DNA from: Sapria himalayana
Taxonomy: Eukaryota > Streptophyta > Magnoliopsida > Malpighiales > Rafflesiaceae
Length of the DNA stretch: 64,000 nucleotides
Assembly (NCBI GenBank): GCA_029783825.1
Contig: JAREIK010003007.1
Coordinates: 1,230,369 to 1,294,368 of the forward strand
Direction of reading: 5' to 3'
Part shown: in pieces, positions 1 to 13,448 of the stretch
Numbering within the stretch: position 1 is the first letter of the stretch
How the letters are laid out: each line of letters begins with the position of its first letter
The notes under the pieces: model-generated
The model's database searches: none
What the model was told of the DNA's origin: nothing
What the model saw: only the letters and a program-made list of their open reading frames with translations
Program-made: the position numbers and the translations under genes

Positions 1-59
1 TTAGTTAGGGATGATCCCAAGAAAATTTTTTCTAGATTAATTGACATTTTGTTGTAGTG
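1..59. mobile_element. Right terminus of a CACTA-like element (partial)
   Basis: The window opens inside the end of a CACTA-family element. The last bases, GTTGTAGTG ending at 59, are a close variant of the inverted CACTACAAGAAAAT terminus found intact at 57378 and 62256. The preceding bases (TTAGTTAGGGATGATCCC) closely match the subterminal sequence before the terminus at 46268. The TATC microsatellite starts immediately after. The rest of the element lies outside the window. Confidence 0.7.
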
Positions 60-279
60 TATGTCCATCTGTCTGTCTATCTATCTGTATATTGATTTGT
101 CTATTGATCAATATATCTATCTTTTTATCATCCATATATCTATCCATCTATCTATATGTCAATTTTAATTATCTATCTACCTGTATCGGTCTATCTATCT
201 TTCTGACTATCTATCTGAGTATTTATCTATTTTTGATAAGTCTATTGTATATCTATCCATCAATCTATTCATATATATA

Positions 280-311
<32 letters not shown>

Positions 312-2537
312 CTATCTATCTATTTGTCCTTTTTGTCTTTTTTTTATCATGTTTGTCTATCTATTTGTCTATCTATCTATCTTCTTTTATCTTTCTTTCT
401 ATCTTTCTTTCTATCTTTCTATCTGTATATCTATCTATCTATTTGATTATCAATATATCTTTATATCTAATGTCTATATGTAGTATATCTATCTGTCTAT
501 CTGTCTGTCAATATGTGTGTATATCTATCTGTCTATATTATTTAAATATATGTCTATCTATCTATCTGTCTTTCTGTCAATATGTGTGTATATCTATCTG
601 TCTCTATATTTTAAATATATGTATATCTATCTACTGCCCAAAAAATATATCTATCTATTTATGAAATCAATCAATTCGATCGATCATCTATCTATATGTC
701 TCTTTATGTTAATTATATGTCTATCTATTTCCCTATCTATCTATCTGTTATCTACATGACTGTCTATCTATCTATCTTTGAGCCTATCTATTTGTATGTT
801 TATCTATATTTGTCATTCTATCTATCTATCTATGTATCTCTCGGTATTTTTATAAGTCTATCTATCTGTCTATTTGTCTATTAATCATCTATCTACTTGT
901 CTATCCATGTGTCTGTCTATTTGTATGTCTATCAATCTGTCTACTTATCTATCTATTTATCTAATCATCTATTATCTGTATGACTATTAAATTGTCAATC
1001 TATCTATGTGTTTATCTTTTATCTATCTTTTCCTATCTTTCTATCCATCTGTCTTTCTAACTAACTATCTATCTCTATCTATTTATCTATCTATCTATTT
1101 GTCTATCAATCTATCTATCCATTATTGTCTATCTATCTAAAATCTATCTATTTGTCTATCTATCTAAATATCTATCTATCTTTATCTGTCTATCTATCTA
1201 TCTATTATCTAACCGTCCTTATATTTGTCTATAACTAGCTATCTATTTGTTTATCTATCTATCTGTATATCTATCTGTCTATATATTATTCTAAATATCT
1301 AATATCTATATCTCTCTATCAAACTATCTATCTATCTGTCTGTCTGTCTGGCTGTCTATATATCTTTTTATCTATCTATCTATGTAACTATTTAAATTAT
1401 GTATATAGTGCTATCTAATTATCTTTATATGTGTATTTATATATCTATATATCTATCTATTTATTATTCTATTATCTATCTATTTATCTATATATAATAT
1501 CTTTTTTATCTATTTGTTATTATATCTATCTATCTATTCGTCTATCTATCTATTTATTACTATCGATCTTTTTGTTTTGTATCCATCTATATATCTTTTT
1601 ATCGATCTATTTATCTTGTATCTATCTAATTCATTTTATCGATCTATCTATCTATTTATCTATCTATTTACTAGTTGTCTAATGATCTGTTTACCAATTT
1701 TTTATCTACCTATCTAATAACTATCTACTTTTTAGTCTAGCTATATGTCTAACTATCTATCTATTATCTATCTATCTATCCATCTATCTATCTGTCAATC
1801 TCTCTATCTATCTATTTGTATATCTATCTATTTATCTATCAATCTATCTACCAATCTACTGTCTATCGATGTCTCTTATATATCTATTTGACTATCTATT
1901 TGTTATTGATGTGTCTATATATCTATATATCTATCTGTCTATATATCCATCTATCTAATGTCTATCAATCTATTAATTATCTATATCTATCTATCCATAA
2001 ATTAGTCATCTATCTATAGATGTCTATTTGTTTATCTATTGATGTTTTAATCAGTATATCTATCAATAATTTTTTTGTATATATATCCATTATATAACCA
2101 TCTATCTATCCTTTTATTTTCCTTATATCTATTATTATTTGTCTGACTATTTGACTATCTATTTGTCTTTCAATCTGTCTATCTATCTAGCTGTCTATCT
2201 GTCTGTCTATTTATTTATCTATCTATTTGTCTTTATATTTGTATGTCTATCTATTCGTATATGTATCTATCTGTCTATCTATATATCTGTCTATATGTAT
2301 GTCTATTTGTCTATCTATCTATTTATCTATATGTTTATCTTTCTATATGTCTATCTAAATGTCTGTCATTCTGTCAATCAATCAATTCATATATCTATAT
2401 GTATATCTATTTATCTATCTATCTGTCAGTCTATTTTCCAATATATCTTTCAATCAATCAATCAATCAATCAATCTGTCTGTCTATATGTTAGTCTATTT
2501 TGTAATCTATTTGTCTATCTATTTGTCTATCTATATG

Positions 2538-2568
<31 letters not shown>

Positions 2569-3666
2569 GTGTATGTCTCTATATTTCTATATGTCTATTT
2601 ATCTTCTATATATCTATCTATCTATTTATTGTCTATTTATCTGGCTAACTATCGATCTGTCTATCTATCACTCTATTTGTTTGTTTATCTATCTATCTAT
2701 TAATCTCTGTCTATCTATCTATCTTTGTATGTCCTATTATCATCTATCTTTCTATTTGTATATCTCATTATATATCTATTTATATATCTATCTATCTATC
2801 GATTTTCCTATCTATCTATATATTTATTTGATTATTTATTTGTCAATCAATCAATCAATCTGTCTGTCTAACAAACTTTCTATCTATCTATCTTTCTATC
2901 TATTTATCTATCAATCAATCTATCTAAATATCTTCTATCTATATGCTCTCTATATATTTCACTATCTTTTTGTCTATCTATCAATCTATATATCTAGTTA
3001 TCTATATGTTTAACTATAGTATATCAATCTATCTTTTAAAATGTCTATCTTTTCTATCTATTTTTCTATCTTTCTACCTAACTATATGTCTATCTATAGT
3101 ATATTATCTTTCTGTCTATCTATTTATCTATATGTCTATCAAATTATCTATCTGTCTATCTATCTTTCTTAATATCTATCTATCTGTGCATCTATCTGTT
3201 ATATGTCTATCTTTCTATCTATCTCTGGATCTATTTATCTATCTATCTATTTGGCTGTCTATCAATCAATCTATCTATATATATATATATATATATAATC
3301 TATCTATCTATCTTTTTCTTTCTTTCTGTCTATCTGTCTATATGTCTGTATATCTATATGTCTATATGCCTATTTTTCTATATATATGTTGGCCTATTTG
3401 GCTATCTATTTATCTATCTATCTCTCTATATATCTATATGTTTATTTATTTATTTGTCTATCTATCTATCTATATGTCTATCTATATATCAAACTATATG
3501 TCTGTCTATATGTGTTATTTATCTAACTATCTGCCTATCATTAATCTGTCTATCAATTAATCTGTCTATCTATCTATCTATCTATCTAAATATCTTTCTA
3601 TATCTTTTTATCTATCTATATATAAATTCTATTAAATAAATAATAATATATATATATTATATATAT

Positions 3667-3701
<35 letters not shown>

Positions 3702-6024
3702 TCTCACTCTCTCTCTCTCTATTAGTTAATCTATCTGCTATCAATCTATCTATCTAATTGTCTATATATATATATATATCCATATTTATCTATCGAATAT
3801 TCTATCTATCTATCTATCTATCTGCCTATTGATCTGTCAAAATATCTATCTTCCAACTTTATATCTTTTGTCTTTCTTTTGATCTATCTGTGTATCTATT
3901 TTTCTAATATCTTGTTAATGAATTGATCGAACTATTTTATAGCAATCTATCTATAATATGTATATCTATCTAGCTATCTACCAGTCTATCTATAATCTAC
4001 TTTTCTTTCTGTCTAACATATATATATTATCTATATATCTGACTATCTATCTAATATATCAATATGTCCATATATCTATTTATCATCAATTTTTTGTATA
4101 ATATCTATCAATCTATATTGTATCTATCTATCTTTCTATCTATCTAACTATTTATCCATCAATTCATATATCTATCTATCTATCTATATGTCTGTCTATC
4201 TATTTGTCTATTAGTGAATCTATATAGCTAACTATTGTCTGTATGTCTCTATATGTATATATATCTTATGCATCTATATGTCTGTCTATCGATGGTCTAT
4301 CTATCTACTATTTATCGGTATCTATCTATCTAATCTATCATACCGTACTATCTATCTATCTACCTGTCTATCTATCCTATATGTCTGTAAATGTATATGT
4401 ATATTTATGCAATATATGTCTGCTATCTATTGGTCTATCTATCTATCTATATTTCGGCATATCTATCTATCTATCTATCTATGTTGTCATCTATCTATCT
4501 ATCTATCTGTATAGCTATCTATCTATCTCTATATCTATCTATCTATGTGTCTATCTATGTGGCTATCTATCTAATTATCTATTTGTCTATCTGCCTATCA
4601 ATCTATAAATCTATCTATATGTCTATATGTCTGTCAATATGTCAATCCATCTATATGTCTATCTAAAAGGGTTATCTAACTATTTGTCTATCTATCTATC
4701 TATCTTTATATTTGCCTATCTATATGTCTATCTATCTATTTTCTCACTATCTATCAATCTATCAATCTATCTGCCAATCTACTTGTCTATCTATTTGACT
4801 ATCTATCTATCTGTCTAGCTATTTATCAATCTATCGGTTAATATTTTATCTATATATTTGTCTATATATATATATATCTATCTATTTTCTATCTATATAT
4901 CTATCTATCTATCAATCTATCAATGGATATATCTATATATCTACGTCTATCTATCTGTCAATCTTTCTGTCTAACTTTCTGTCTATCTATCTTTCTATAT
5001 ATCTATCTGCCTATCAATCAATCAATCAATCTAACAATATATCTATTAGTCAATCTGTCAATATATCTAACTATTCATCTATCTGACTATATATCTATCT
5101 TCGTATCTATTAGTCTATCTATCTGTTTATAAATATCTTTATAAACTTGCCTATATCTATTTATCTATCTATCTATACATGTATCTATGTATTTATCTAC
5201 CTATATATCTATCTGTTGATCTATCTATCTATCTATCAAAATATATATGTATCTGTCTATTTATCTCTTTGTCTATCTGCTCATTATTTATCCATCCATC
5301 TATCTATCTATCCTTTTATCCATCCTTCTTTCTATCCTTCTATCTATTTGTTGATCTATCTATATATCTATTCATCTATCTATCCATCTATCTATGTGAC
5401 TAGCTATCTATCAATCTATTTGTTTCACTTTACATCTATTTATCCATCTATCTATCTATCCATCAATCTATCTGTCTATATATCCTTCTATATCCATTAT
5501 CTATTCATCAATCGATAAGTCTATCTATCCATCTATTAATCTATATCTATCCATCTATCTATCTGTCTATATCTATCTATCTATCTATCAATCTACATGT
5601 ATGTCTATTTGTCTATCTATCTGTCTATCTATATGTCTATCTATTTGTTTATTTATTTATCTCTTATCTACCTATTTATCTGTCTACCTATCTGTCTATC
5701 TGCCTGTCAGCTTATCTATTTTCCTCTGTATCTCTCTGTATATCTATCTATCTGTCTGTATATCTATCTTTCTATTTATATATCTATTTATTTATTTATC
5801 AATTTGTATATCCATCTGTCTATCTTTCTATCTATCTATCTTTTTATCGATCTATCTATTAATCTGTCTAAATATCTATCTATGTTTGTATGTATATATC
5901 TATCTTTATATATATTCATTAATTTATCTTTCAATCAAATCATTTGTTTATTCATCTATCTAACCATCTTTCTATCCTACTATCTATCACTTTATAAATC
6001 CATCTTTAAATTTGTATATCTATC

Positions 6025-6087
<63 letters not shown>

Positions 6088-6280
6088 ATCCATTTATCTA
6101 TATTTCTAACTATCCATCTATCTATCAATATATTTATGTGGCTATCTATCTGTCTATTTGTATTTCTATAGTTCTTTCTGTCTGTCTTTTTATATGTTGA
6201 TCTATTTGTTTGTCTACCTATCTATATATCTATATGTTTATCTATCTTTATATCTTTCTATGTATCTATGTGTTTATCTA
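60..6280 (+). repeat. Degenerate (TATC)n microsatellite array, about 6.2 kb
   Basis: This stretch is built almost wholly from TATC tetramers on the plus strand, with frequent TGTC, AATC, TTTC and TATA variants and short (TA)n runs, for example near 3275-3295, 3650-3700 and 6030-6085. The long open frames across it encode only Tyr-Leu-Ser-Ile repeats, because TATC units contain no stop codons. They are not genes. Its orientation is opposite to the other large arrays in the window, which read GATA on the plus strand. It starts directly at a CACTA end (59) and stops inside the right arm of another CACTA-like element (6281). Confidence 0.95.
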
Positions 6281-6859
6281 TGTTCCAGATGTAATTAGCT
6301 AAGAAAATTCCGTTGCTAAATTCCATGTTTTATTAGCTAGGATTTTATTACGTTGCTAAATTCCTTTGCTAAATTCCATTGCTAAATTCCATTGCTAAAT
6401 TCTGTCGCTAAATTCATCGCTATATTTAAGATTTTATTAGCTAGGGAAATTCCATCACTAAATTCATTGCTAAATTCACCACTTTTCTTGAGTAGAATTT
6501 ACGAAAATATTCCGTCGCTAATCCATTCCTAATACGTTGCTAAATTCCCCTTTTTCTTGAGAAGAATATATGAAAATATTTCGTCTATAATCTGTCACTA
6601 GCCGTTGCTAAATTCCCCGCTTTTCTTTCGCGTAATTTAAGAAAATATTCTGTCGCTAATCCATCGTACATCCGTTACTAAATTTCATGCTTTTCTTTAG
6701 CTGAATTTACGAAAATATTCTATCGCTAATCCGTTGCAAATTTTTATTTCAACGAAGAATCAAAAATCCCTTGCTATTCCCTAGTTAATCCCTTGTAATT
6801 TAGCTAGGGATTTATCCATAGCTAAAATTCCCTAGCTAAATGAACATTTTCTTGTAGCG
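6281..6859. mobile_element. Right arm of a CACTA-like foldback family element (partial)
   Basis: Sequence from TTCCAGATGTAATTAGCT onward matches the right arm at 45752-46268. It has repeated GCTAAATTCC / CGTCGCTAA motifs, then CCCTAGCTAAATGAACATT and a terminus CTTGTAGCG ending at 6859. That terminus is one base off the canonical inverted CTTGTAGTG. The left side of the element is missing, because the TATC array joins in the middle of the arm. The right side abuts a tnp2 pseudogene within its DUF4218 region, so the element probably inserted into that older transposon. With the left end gone, a target duplication cannot be tested. Confidence 0.75.
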
Positions 6860-8725
6860 CCTCAACTTCTCATCAATCAATCAATGAAGAAGAAGTAAGT
6901 TGCAAAATAATAAAGAAATCTCAGTTATCGACTCTCATATTCTATTAGGCAGGAATTCTCGAAGAGTAATTGGTAACAATCTTTGTATGAATACATGACA
7001 ATCATGACTCTTCATTCCAAACATCTTAAGTTTTTTCGCATCCACACATCTCCCTAGATTAGAAGCATAACCAACTGGAAATGTAAGTTTTTTTATCCAC
7101 TCCAACACAACCTTCTTCTATAATTTATTTAAAACAAATGGCACATAAGGGTATTTATTGGTTACAATATTTTTTTAAATTGAGGATAACAACAATATTT
7201 ATGCAACTCATCTCTTGACTTGAAAGATTCCTTAGTTTTCCCTGGAATATTAAACACTATATTGAAAATATTATTTAAACACTTTTTGCTCGATATGCAT
7301 AACATCAAGATTGTGCCTGAGCAAGTGTTCATGCCAGTAGGGAAAATCTCATAAAATTCTTTTTTTATTCCACCCACAAGTCTTAGATATAGCTGCATTC
7401 ACAACCTTAGTATCAACATCTATCACCTTCCTCAAGTATATGTTGTTTAAATTTCGACAGAATATCATCCCCAGATCTAACCCCTAGAAATTGTTTAGTA
7501 ACCTTTCTATTCTTAATGAATTCTTTAGTATTACGTTGATACAGATGATTAATGGGCAATAACTTCCGTTGGTTGTTGAACCACGACTATTTTTCGCTCT
7601 TAATTAATCTAAAAGCATCAAAATCATCCAGACAATGTAGGCATGCCAACATAATAGTTGTACTCCATCTAGACATCATAGAATATTCTGGAAAATCATT
7701 TATGCTCCACATGAGGGTAGTGCGCATCTAAAAATTTTTCCGTTTAGAAATATCATAAGTTTGAACCCTAACACCCCAAAGAGTTTTCAACTCCACTATC
7801 AATGGTTGCTTGTACTAAAGGTTATTTTCATTACAACTATTAAGGTCACTGTCATTATCATTGTCATTGTCATTTTCATTGTCATTTTCATTGTCATTGT
7901 CATCACTTATACTGGGGTAATTACCAGTACAGGTCATTGTAATTGCTTGGAAATATCATAAGTTTTCCTTTTGCTTGTACTGAGCATACCCACATATTTT
8001 TCAACTGTTAAGGTCACTGTCATTACCCCAGTATATCATACAATTGTTCACACATTAATGAATGACCTGTATGGGTAATTTCAAGCCTCTAACTAACTTC
8101 TTCATGCTCCAAAAATCCAATGGCATCAGATTATATTTGGCAACAATTCTTGAATAAATTTAGACATATCATCAAACCATGTCTGTGAATACATGTGTCA
8201 GCACTTTATTTCTAACATCCTCACCACCAGAAAAAGTTGAGTATGCTTAGAATTTCCCTCATATACAGGTTTGTCTCCAGCTTTAATCATGTCATTGAAA
8301 TTTTTTGCGCCGGCATTTGTATCCTCATTCGGGTTGAATTCAGCAACCACTGCATCAAAAACCATTTTATGGTATGTAGTGTGATTAATATTATTTGAGA
8401 CCATCTGATTAGTTTCATTTACTAACACCCATACTAAACAAGAAAACCTCAGTTGGACTTGCTTCTCACCATAGTATATCCAAATAGAGTAATCCATCAC
8501 AAAACCATTTCTATACAAATGTATCTTTATAGTTTCAACATTCAAAAACTTTTTATTCTGACATTTAACTAAAGTGCAATGACACCTTATATTTGTACTA
8601 CTATTCACACACTCAGGATATCCTAGAACAAACTCAACAAATTCATCAACGTTATCTCACCATTTATTAGAGAACATTCCATTTACTATTCAACCATTGT
8701 TCATCCATTCACGATCATCTTCCAT
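6860..8725 (-). pseudogene. CACTA transposase tnp2, copy 1 (truncated, decayed)
   Basis: This is a minus-strand relic of the En/Spm TNPD-type transposase, which cuts and joins the ends of CACTA elements. From a start ATG at 8725 (MEDDREWM) it shows the transposase-associated domain to about 8440 (CTLVKCQNKKFLNVETIKIH, then HLYRNGFVMDY and YYGEKQV), then YHKMVFDAV. The TNP2 core signature YWHEHLLRHNLDVMHIEQKV lies near 7260-7335 and KMFGMKSHDCHVFIQRLLPI near 6965-7030. In-frame stops and frame breaks are frequent. Compared with copy 2, about 400 bp of the TNP2 core (equivalent to 32175-32580) is replaced by unrelated sequence including a TCATTG minisatellite. The 3' part (rest of DUF4218, DUF4216) is cut off at 6860 by the CACTA-like arm. 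It retains the start codon that copy 2 has lost. Confidence 0.85.
7851..7905 (+). repeat. TCATTG/TCATTT short tandem repeat inside tnp2 copy 1
   Basis: About nine tandem hexamers of TCATTG, TCATTA and TCATTT form a short minisatellite exactly where copy 1 differs from the tnp2 core of copy 2. It lies within the filler sequence that replaces about 400 bp of coding sequence. This suggests repair-associated filler or slippage after a deletion. Confidence 0.8.
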
Positions 8726-8759
8726 AACTAGTTAAAAAAATCTTTTTATTTAACAAACG

Positions 8760-9227
8760 CAATTATCTCTTATTATAGTTATATATAATTATATAGACAT
8801 TTAGTTAGATATACAAATATTTATATATAGTTATACACATGTAGTTTAAAATAATGTTGTATATTGTTATACATGTAATTATAAATATAGTTACATGTGG
8901 TCATACATATAGTTACACATATAGTTAAATATATATTTATACATGTAGGTTTATATATTTGTTCATTTAATTTTATATATTTATACATATAGTAATGTAT
9001 AGGTATAGATATAGTAAAATACTTTTTTATATACTACCATATACAAGTATATATTAAATATAAACTATAAATTTAATACATAAATATAATGTTGCATAAA
9101 ACTTTTAAAGTTATACACATTGTAAGATACAATTATTTATAGTTATATATAATTTTACATATAATATAGATAGTTATAAATAGTTATATATAATTAAACA
9201 TATAGTTATATATATATATATATATAT

Positions 9228-9262
<35 letters not shown>

Positions 9263-10600
9263 CATATATATTCATACAAGTAGTTTTACATAAATATATA
9301 CAACATTATAAACAAATATTTTGATTTAATTATATGAATATATATGTATATATAGTTATAAACATATAGTTAAATATAATGTTCAATGTTGTTATAAATG
9401 TAATTATAAATATTGTTACATATGGTTATACATTTAGTTATACATATAGCTGACGTAGATTTATACATGTAGGTTTATATATTTGTTTATTTAATTTTAT
9501 ATATTTAAACATATAATAATGAATAGGTATTGATATAGTAAAATCCTTTTTTATAAACTACTATATACAAGTATTTATTAAACATAAGCTGTAAATTTAA
9601 TATTTAAATATAATTATGCATAAAACTTTTAAAGTTATACTCATAGTAAGATACAATTATTTATAGTTATATATTAATTTACATATAATATATATAGTTA
9701 TAAATAGTTATATACAGATATATTCATACGAGTAGTTATAAGTAATTATACATAAATATAAACAATGTTATAAAAAAATATTTTGATTTAATTATATGAA
9801 TACATATATGTATATATAGTTACAAATATTGTTATATTTAATTATATAGTGCTACATAGTTATACAAATATTTATATATAGTTATACACATATAGTTATA
9901 AATTTGTATGTAGTTAAAGATATAATTATATATAACATTTATATAGTTGTACATTAAGTAAAATATACTTATATATAGTTATATGTTAGTATACATATAG
10001 TATTTTTTTAGAAATATAGTTATATAGAATTATACATATAGTTATACATTATTATATAGTTACAAATTAGTTATACAAAGTTATAAATATAGTTATAGAA
10101 ATAGTTTACTTTATTATAAATATAGTCATAAATACTTTTATATAAAATGACATATGATTATATAATTAACCATGTGTATCTATATAATATATGTGAATTA
10201 AATATTTTTATAAATGTTACTTAAATATTATTATATTTATATGTAACACTTTTATAAATAATATATAGTATATATATATATTTCACATTTTTATAAATAT
10301 TATAAATTTTCTATGTTTATATAAAAAAATATGTAATATAAATATTTACAAAATATAATCATTTAATATTATATAATTGTTATATTAAAAAATATATAAA
10401 TGGATAGGTTAATGTAAATTTTGTATAGATATTCATAAACATTAATACATATGTATAAATATTTATATATAACATTATATGATTATATAAACATATCAAT
10501 GTGTATTTATAAGGTAATATGTTTATATATATTAAAGTATAGACATTTATACATAATGTCAAACGATTATATAAATATATAAAAGTTTATATATACTGTT
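8760..10600. repeat. AT-rich ~530-bp higher-order tandem repeat upstream of tnp2 copy 1
   Basis: This very AT-rich stretch is dense in the decamer TATAGTTATA and its variants. A landmark (GTTATACACAT...ATGTTGTAT...GTAATTATAAATATAG) near 8830 recurs near 9353 and in part near 9890, giving a period close to 525-530 bp. The same unit occurs at 34190-36180, 55475-56575 and inverted at 62257-62810. In copies 1 and 2 it lies directly 5' of the tnp2 start, so it is a structural part of the transposon's upstream region. No coding sequence is visible in it. Confidence 0.8.
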
Positions 10601-11040
10601 ATAGATATTTAAGATTAACATTATATAAAAGTTTATTTTACATTATTCATTATATATATTAAAATATAGACATTTATACATAATGTCATATGATTATATA
10701 AATATAAACAATTAACATTTAGATTATTTGTATACAAATATTCTGTAATTGAAATCAAAATCAATAAAACACTAACATTTTAAACAATAGAAGAACGAAG
10801 ATTAAACTAAACATTATTGTTTAATTAATTGTGTCGAGTCAAAATCATGATTGTTTAAATGAAATTGAAGTAAAAATGAAGAAATCTGAGGAGAAATAAA
10901 AAAAACAAATACCCGAATATATGGAAAAAATGAAATTCTGATTGTCTATATATAATTCAGAGAGACGGTGATATGTATAAGCAATTTGAAGGAGAAGAAC
11001 AAAGAAACACTTAGTTGGATTCAGAAGAATAGTAGATGTA
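10600..11040 (-). other. 5' flank of CACTA copy 1, homologous to the 5' region of copy 2
   Basis: Sequence at about 10740-10960 (for example TCAATAAAACACTAACATT and GAGTCAAAATCATGATTG) aligns by eye with 36300-36530 of copy 2. It includes the shared AAATACCCGA and ATTCAGAGAG stretches. In copy 2 the element continues another ~300 bp to its terminal repeats. Here homology stops near 11020 and GATA repeats begin, so the 5' terminus of copy 1 has been lost or replaced by the microsatellite. It presumably holds promoter and leader of the transposase gene. Confidence 0.65.
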
Positions 11041-12632
11041 CTGAAAGATAGATAGAAATATTGAGAGATAGATAGATAGAAATATAGAAATATAAACAAA
11101 TAGATTGATAGATAGACAAAAAGATAGATAGATAAATAAAAAGAAAAATAGAGAGACAAATAGATAGATAGATATATATATATATATATATATAAAGATA
11201 TATAGATAGATAGAAAGGTAGATAGATAGATAGACAAATGATAAATAGATAGACATATAGATAGATAAATAGATAGATATAAAAATAGATAGACAAATAG
11301 AAATACATAAATAAATAGATAGACAGACAGAGAGAAAAATATATAGATATAATAGATAGATAGAGATATATATATATATATATATGGATAAAAAGAGGTT
11401 AATAGATAGATAGACAAACATATAGTTAGATAGATAGATAATTTAATAGAAAGATAGTTAAATAAAAAGATAGATAGATAGAAAGACAAATCGATAGACA
11501 GATAAATAGATAATAGATAGATTAAGTGAGAGATATACACATAATAGACATATAGATAATGTTATAGATAGATAGGTAGAAAGATATACTGATAGATAGA
11601 TATATAGATAGATCGAAAGATAGACAAATAAATAGACAGATAATCGACAGATAGATAGAGTGATAGATAGACAGAAAATAGACACAAAGATAGAGTGATA
11701 TAAAGATAGATAGAGAGATAGACATATATATCGGTAGACCGATAGATAGATAGACATATAGATATATAGATAGATAGATAGAAAGATAGATAGAAAGATA
11801 GATAGAAAAATAGATAAAGACATAGATAGGTAGACAAATATTTAGATAGATAGAAAGATAGACAGATTGATAGAAAGACTAAGATAGATAAACAGATTGA
11901 TAGAAAAAATAAGATAGATAGACAGACACATATATAAATTGATAGAAACGAAGAAAGATAAAAAAAAGAAAAAGAAAGAAAGAAAGAAAGATAAATAGAG
12001 ATATAGAAAGATTGATTGATAGATAGTTATATAAATAGATACATAAACAAATATATAGATAAATAGATAGACAAATAAATAGACAGGTATAGAAAAAGAT
12101 ACATAGATAGATAAATGTAGATATAAATAAATATATAGATATATAGATAGAGAGAGATAGACAAATAGTTAGACAGATAGATAAATAGATAGATAGATAG
12201 AACGACAAATAGACATATAGGCAGGTATGTTTATTATTAGATAGATAGATAGATAGATAGGAAGACAAATAGATAGATAGAAAGATAGATTGATAGATAA
12301 ACAAATAGATTGATTGATTGATATATTTCTTGATAGATAGATAGATAGACAAATACATAGATAGATAAATAGACAGATAAATAGATTTATTGATATATAG
12401 ATTGATAGACAAATTGATCGACATATTGATAGATAAATAGATTGACATATTAATATAAAGAAAGAAAGATAGATAAATAGATAGTTACAGAGATAAATAG
12501 ATAAATAGAAATATAGATAGAAAAATAGATAGATATATAGATGGATAGAAAAATAGATAGATAGAAAAATAGATATATAGAAAGATAGAAATATAGATAG
12601 GTTGATAGATAGAAAGATAGACAATAATATAG

Positions 12633-12675
<43 letters not shown>

Positions 12676-13448
12676 TAAATAGATAGGTAGACAAATAAAT
12701 AGACAAATAGATAGATAGATAAATAGATAGATAGAAAGATAGAAAGATATATTGAAATATAGATAGATTGATACATAGATTGATAGACATATAATTAGAT
12801 TGATAGATAGACAGACAGATAGACATATGATAGAATGAAAGAAAGATAGATAGAAAGTTAGATAGATAGTAGACAAATATATAGATAGATATATAGACAA
12901 ATAAATAAATAGATAAATTGTTAGATAAATATATAGATTTACAGATAGATAGATAGCTAGATATAATGATAGATAGATAGACATATAGATTGACAAATAG
13001 ATAGATAGATAGATAGATAAATAGATATATAGACATATTAATAGATAATTAGATAAATAGATATACATATAGATAAATAAAAAGATAGATAGATAGAGAG
13101 ACACACAAATAGATAGATAGATAAATATAGATAGTAAGATAGATAGACAAAAAGAAAGAAAAATAGATAAATAGATAGATAGACAAATAGATAAATAAAT
13201 AGATAGACATATAGATATATAGATATATATATATATATATAGATATATAGACAAATAGATAGCTTGCTACATAGATAGATATACATATAGATAGAAAGAA
13301 AAATAAACCAATAGATAGATAGATAGATAGACTAATAGATAGATAGAAAGATTGATCGACATATAAACAAATAGATAAATAAATAGATAAAATGATAGAA
13401 AGAAAGATAAATAGATAAGCAAAAAATAGACATATTGATAGATAGATA
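11040..13448 (-). repeat. Degenerate (GATA)n array, left segment
   Basis: Dense GATA tetramers on the plus strand (TATC on the minus) with GACA, AATA, GAAA and TATA variants and several short (TA)n runs, for example 12638-12672. Long minus-strand frames across it (up to about 360 codons) are Tyr-Leu-Ser-Ile repeats and not genes. The array continues beyond the LINE insertion at 19085, so it forms one original block with the segment to 27020. Confidence 0.95.
13432..13448. repeat. Left target-site duplication of the LINE
   Basis: ATATTGATAGATAGATA here matches ATATTGATAGAGAGATA at 19085-19101 at 16 of 17 positions. The two copies exactly bracket the poly(T) run at 13449 and the truncated 5' end at 19084. 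The length is typical of LINE target duplications. Because both lie in GATA repeats, some of the match could be chance, but the ATATTG prefix makes it more specific. Confidence 0.65.

Noticed and set aside
41..6200. Many plus-strand open frames of 60-256 codons
   Set aside because: They translate to Tyr-Leu-Ser-Ile repeats from (TATC)n, which simply has no stop codons. There is no gene structure or domain.
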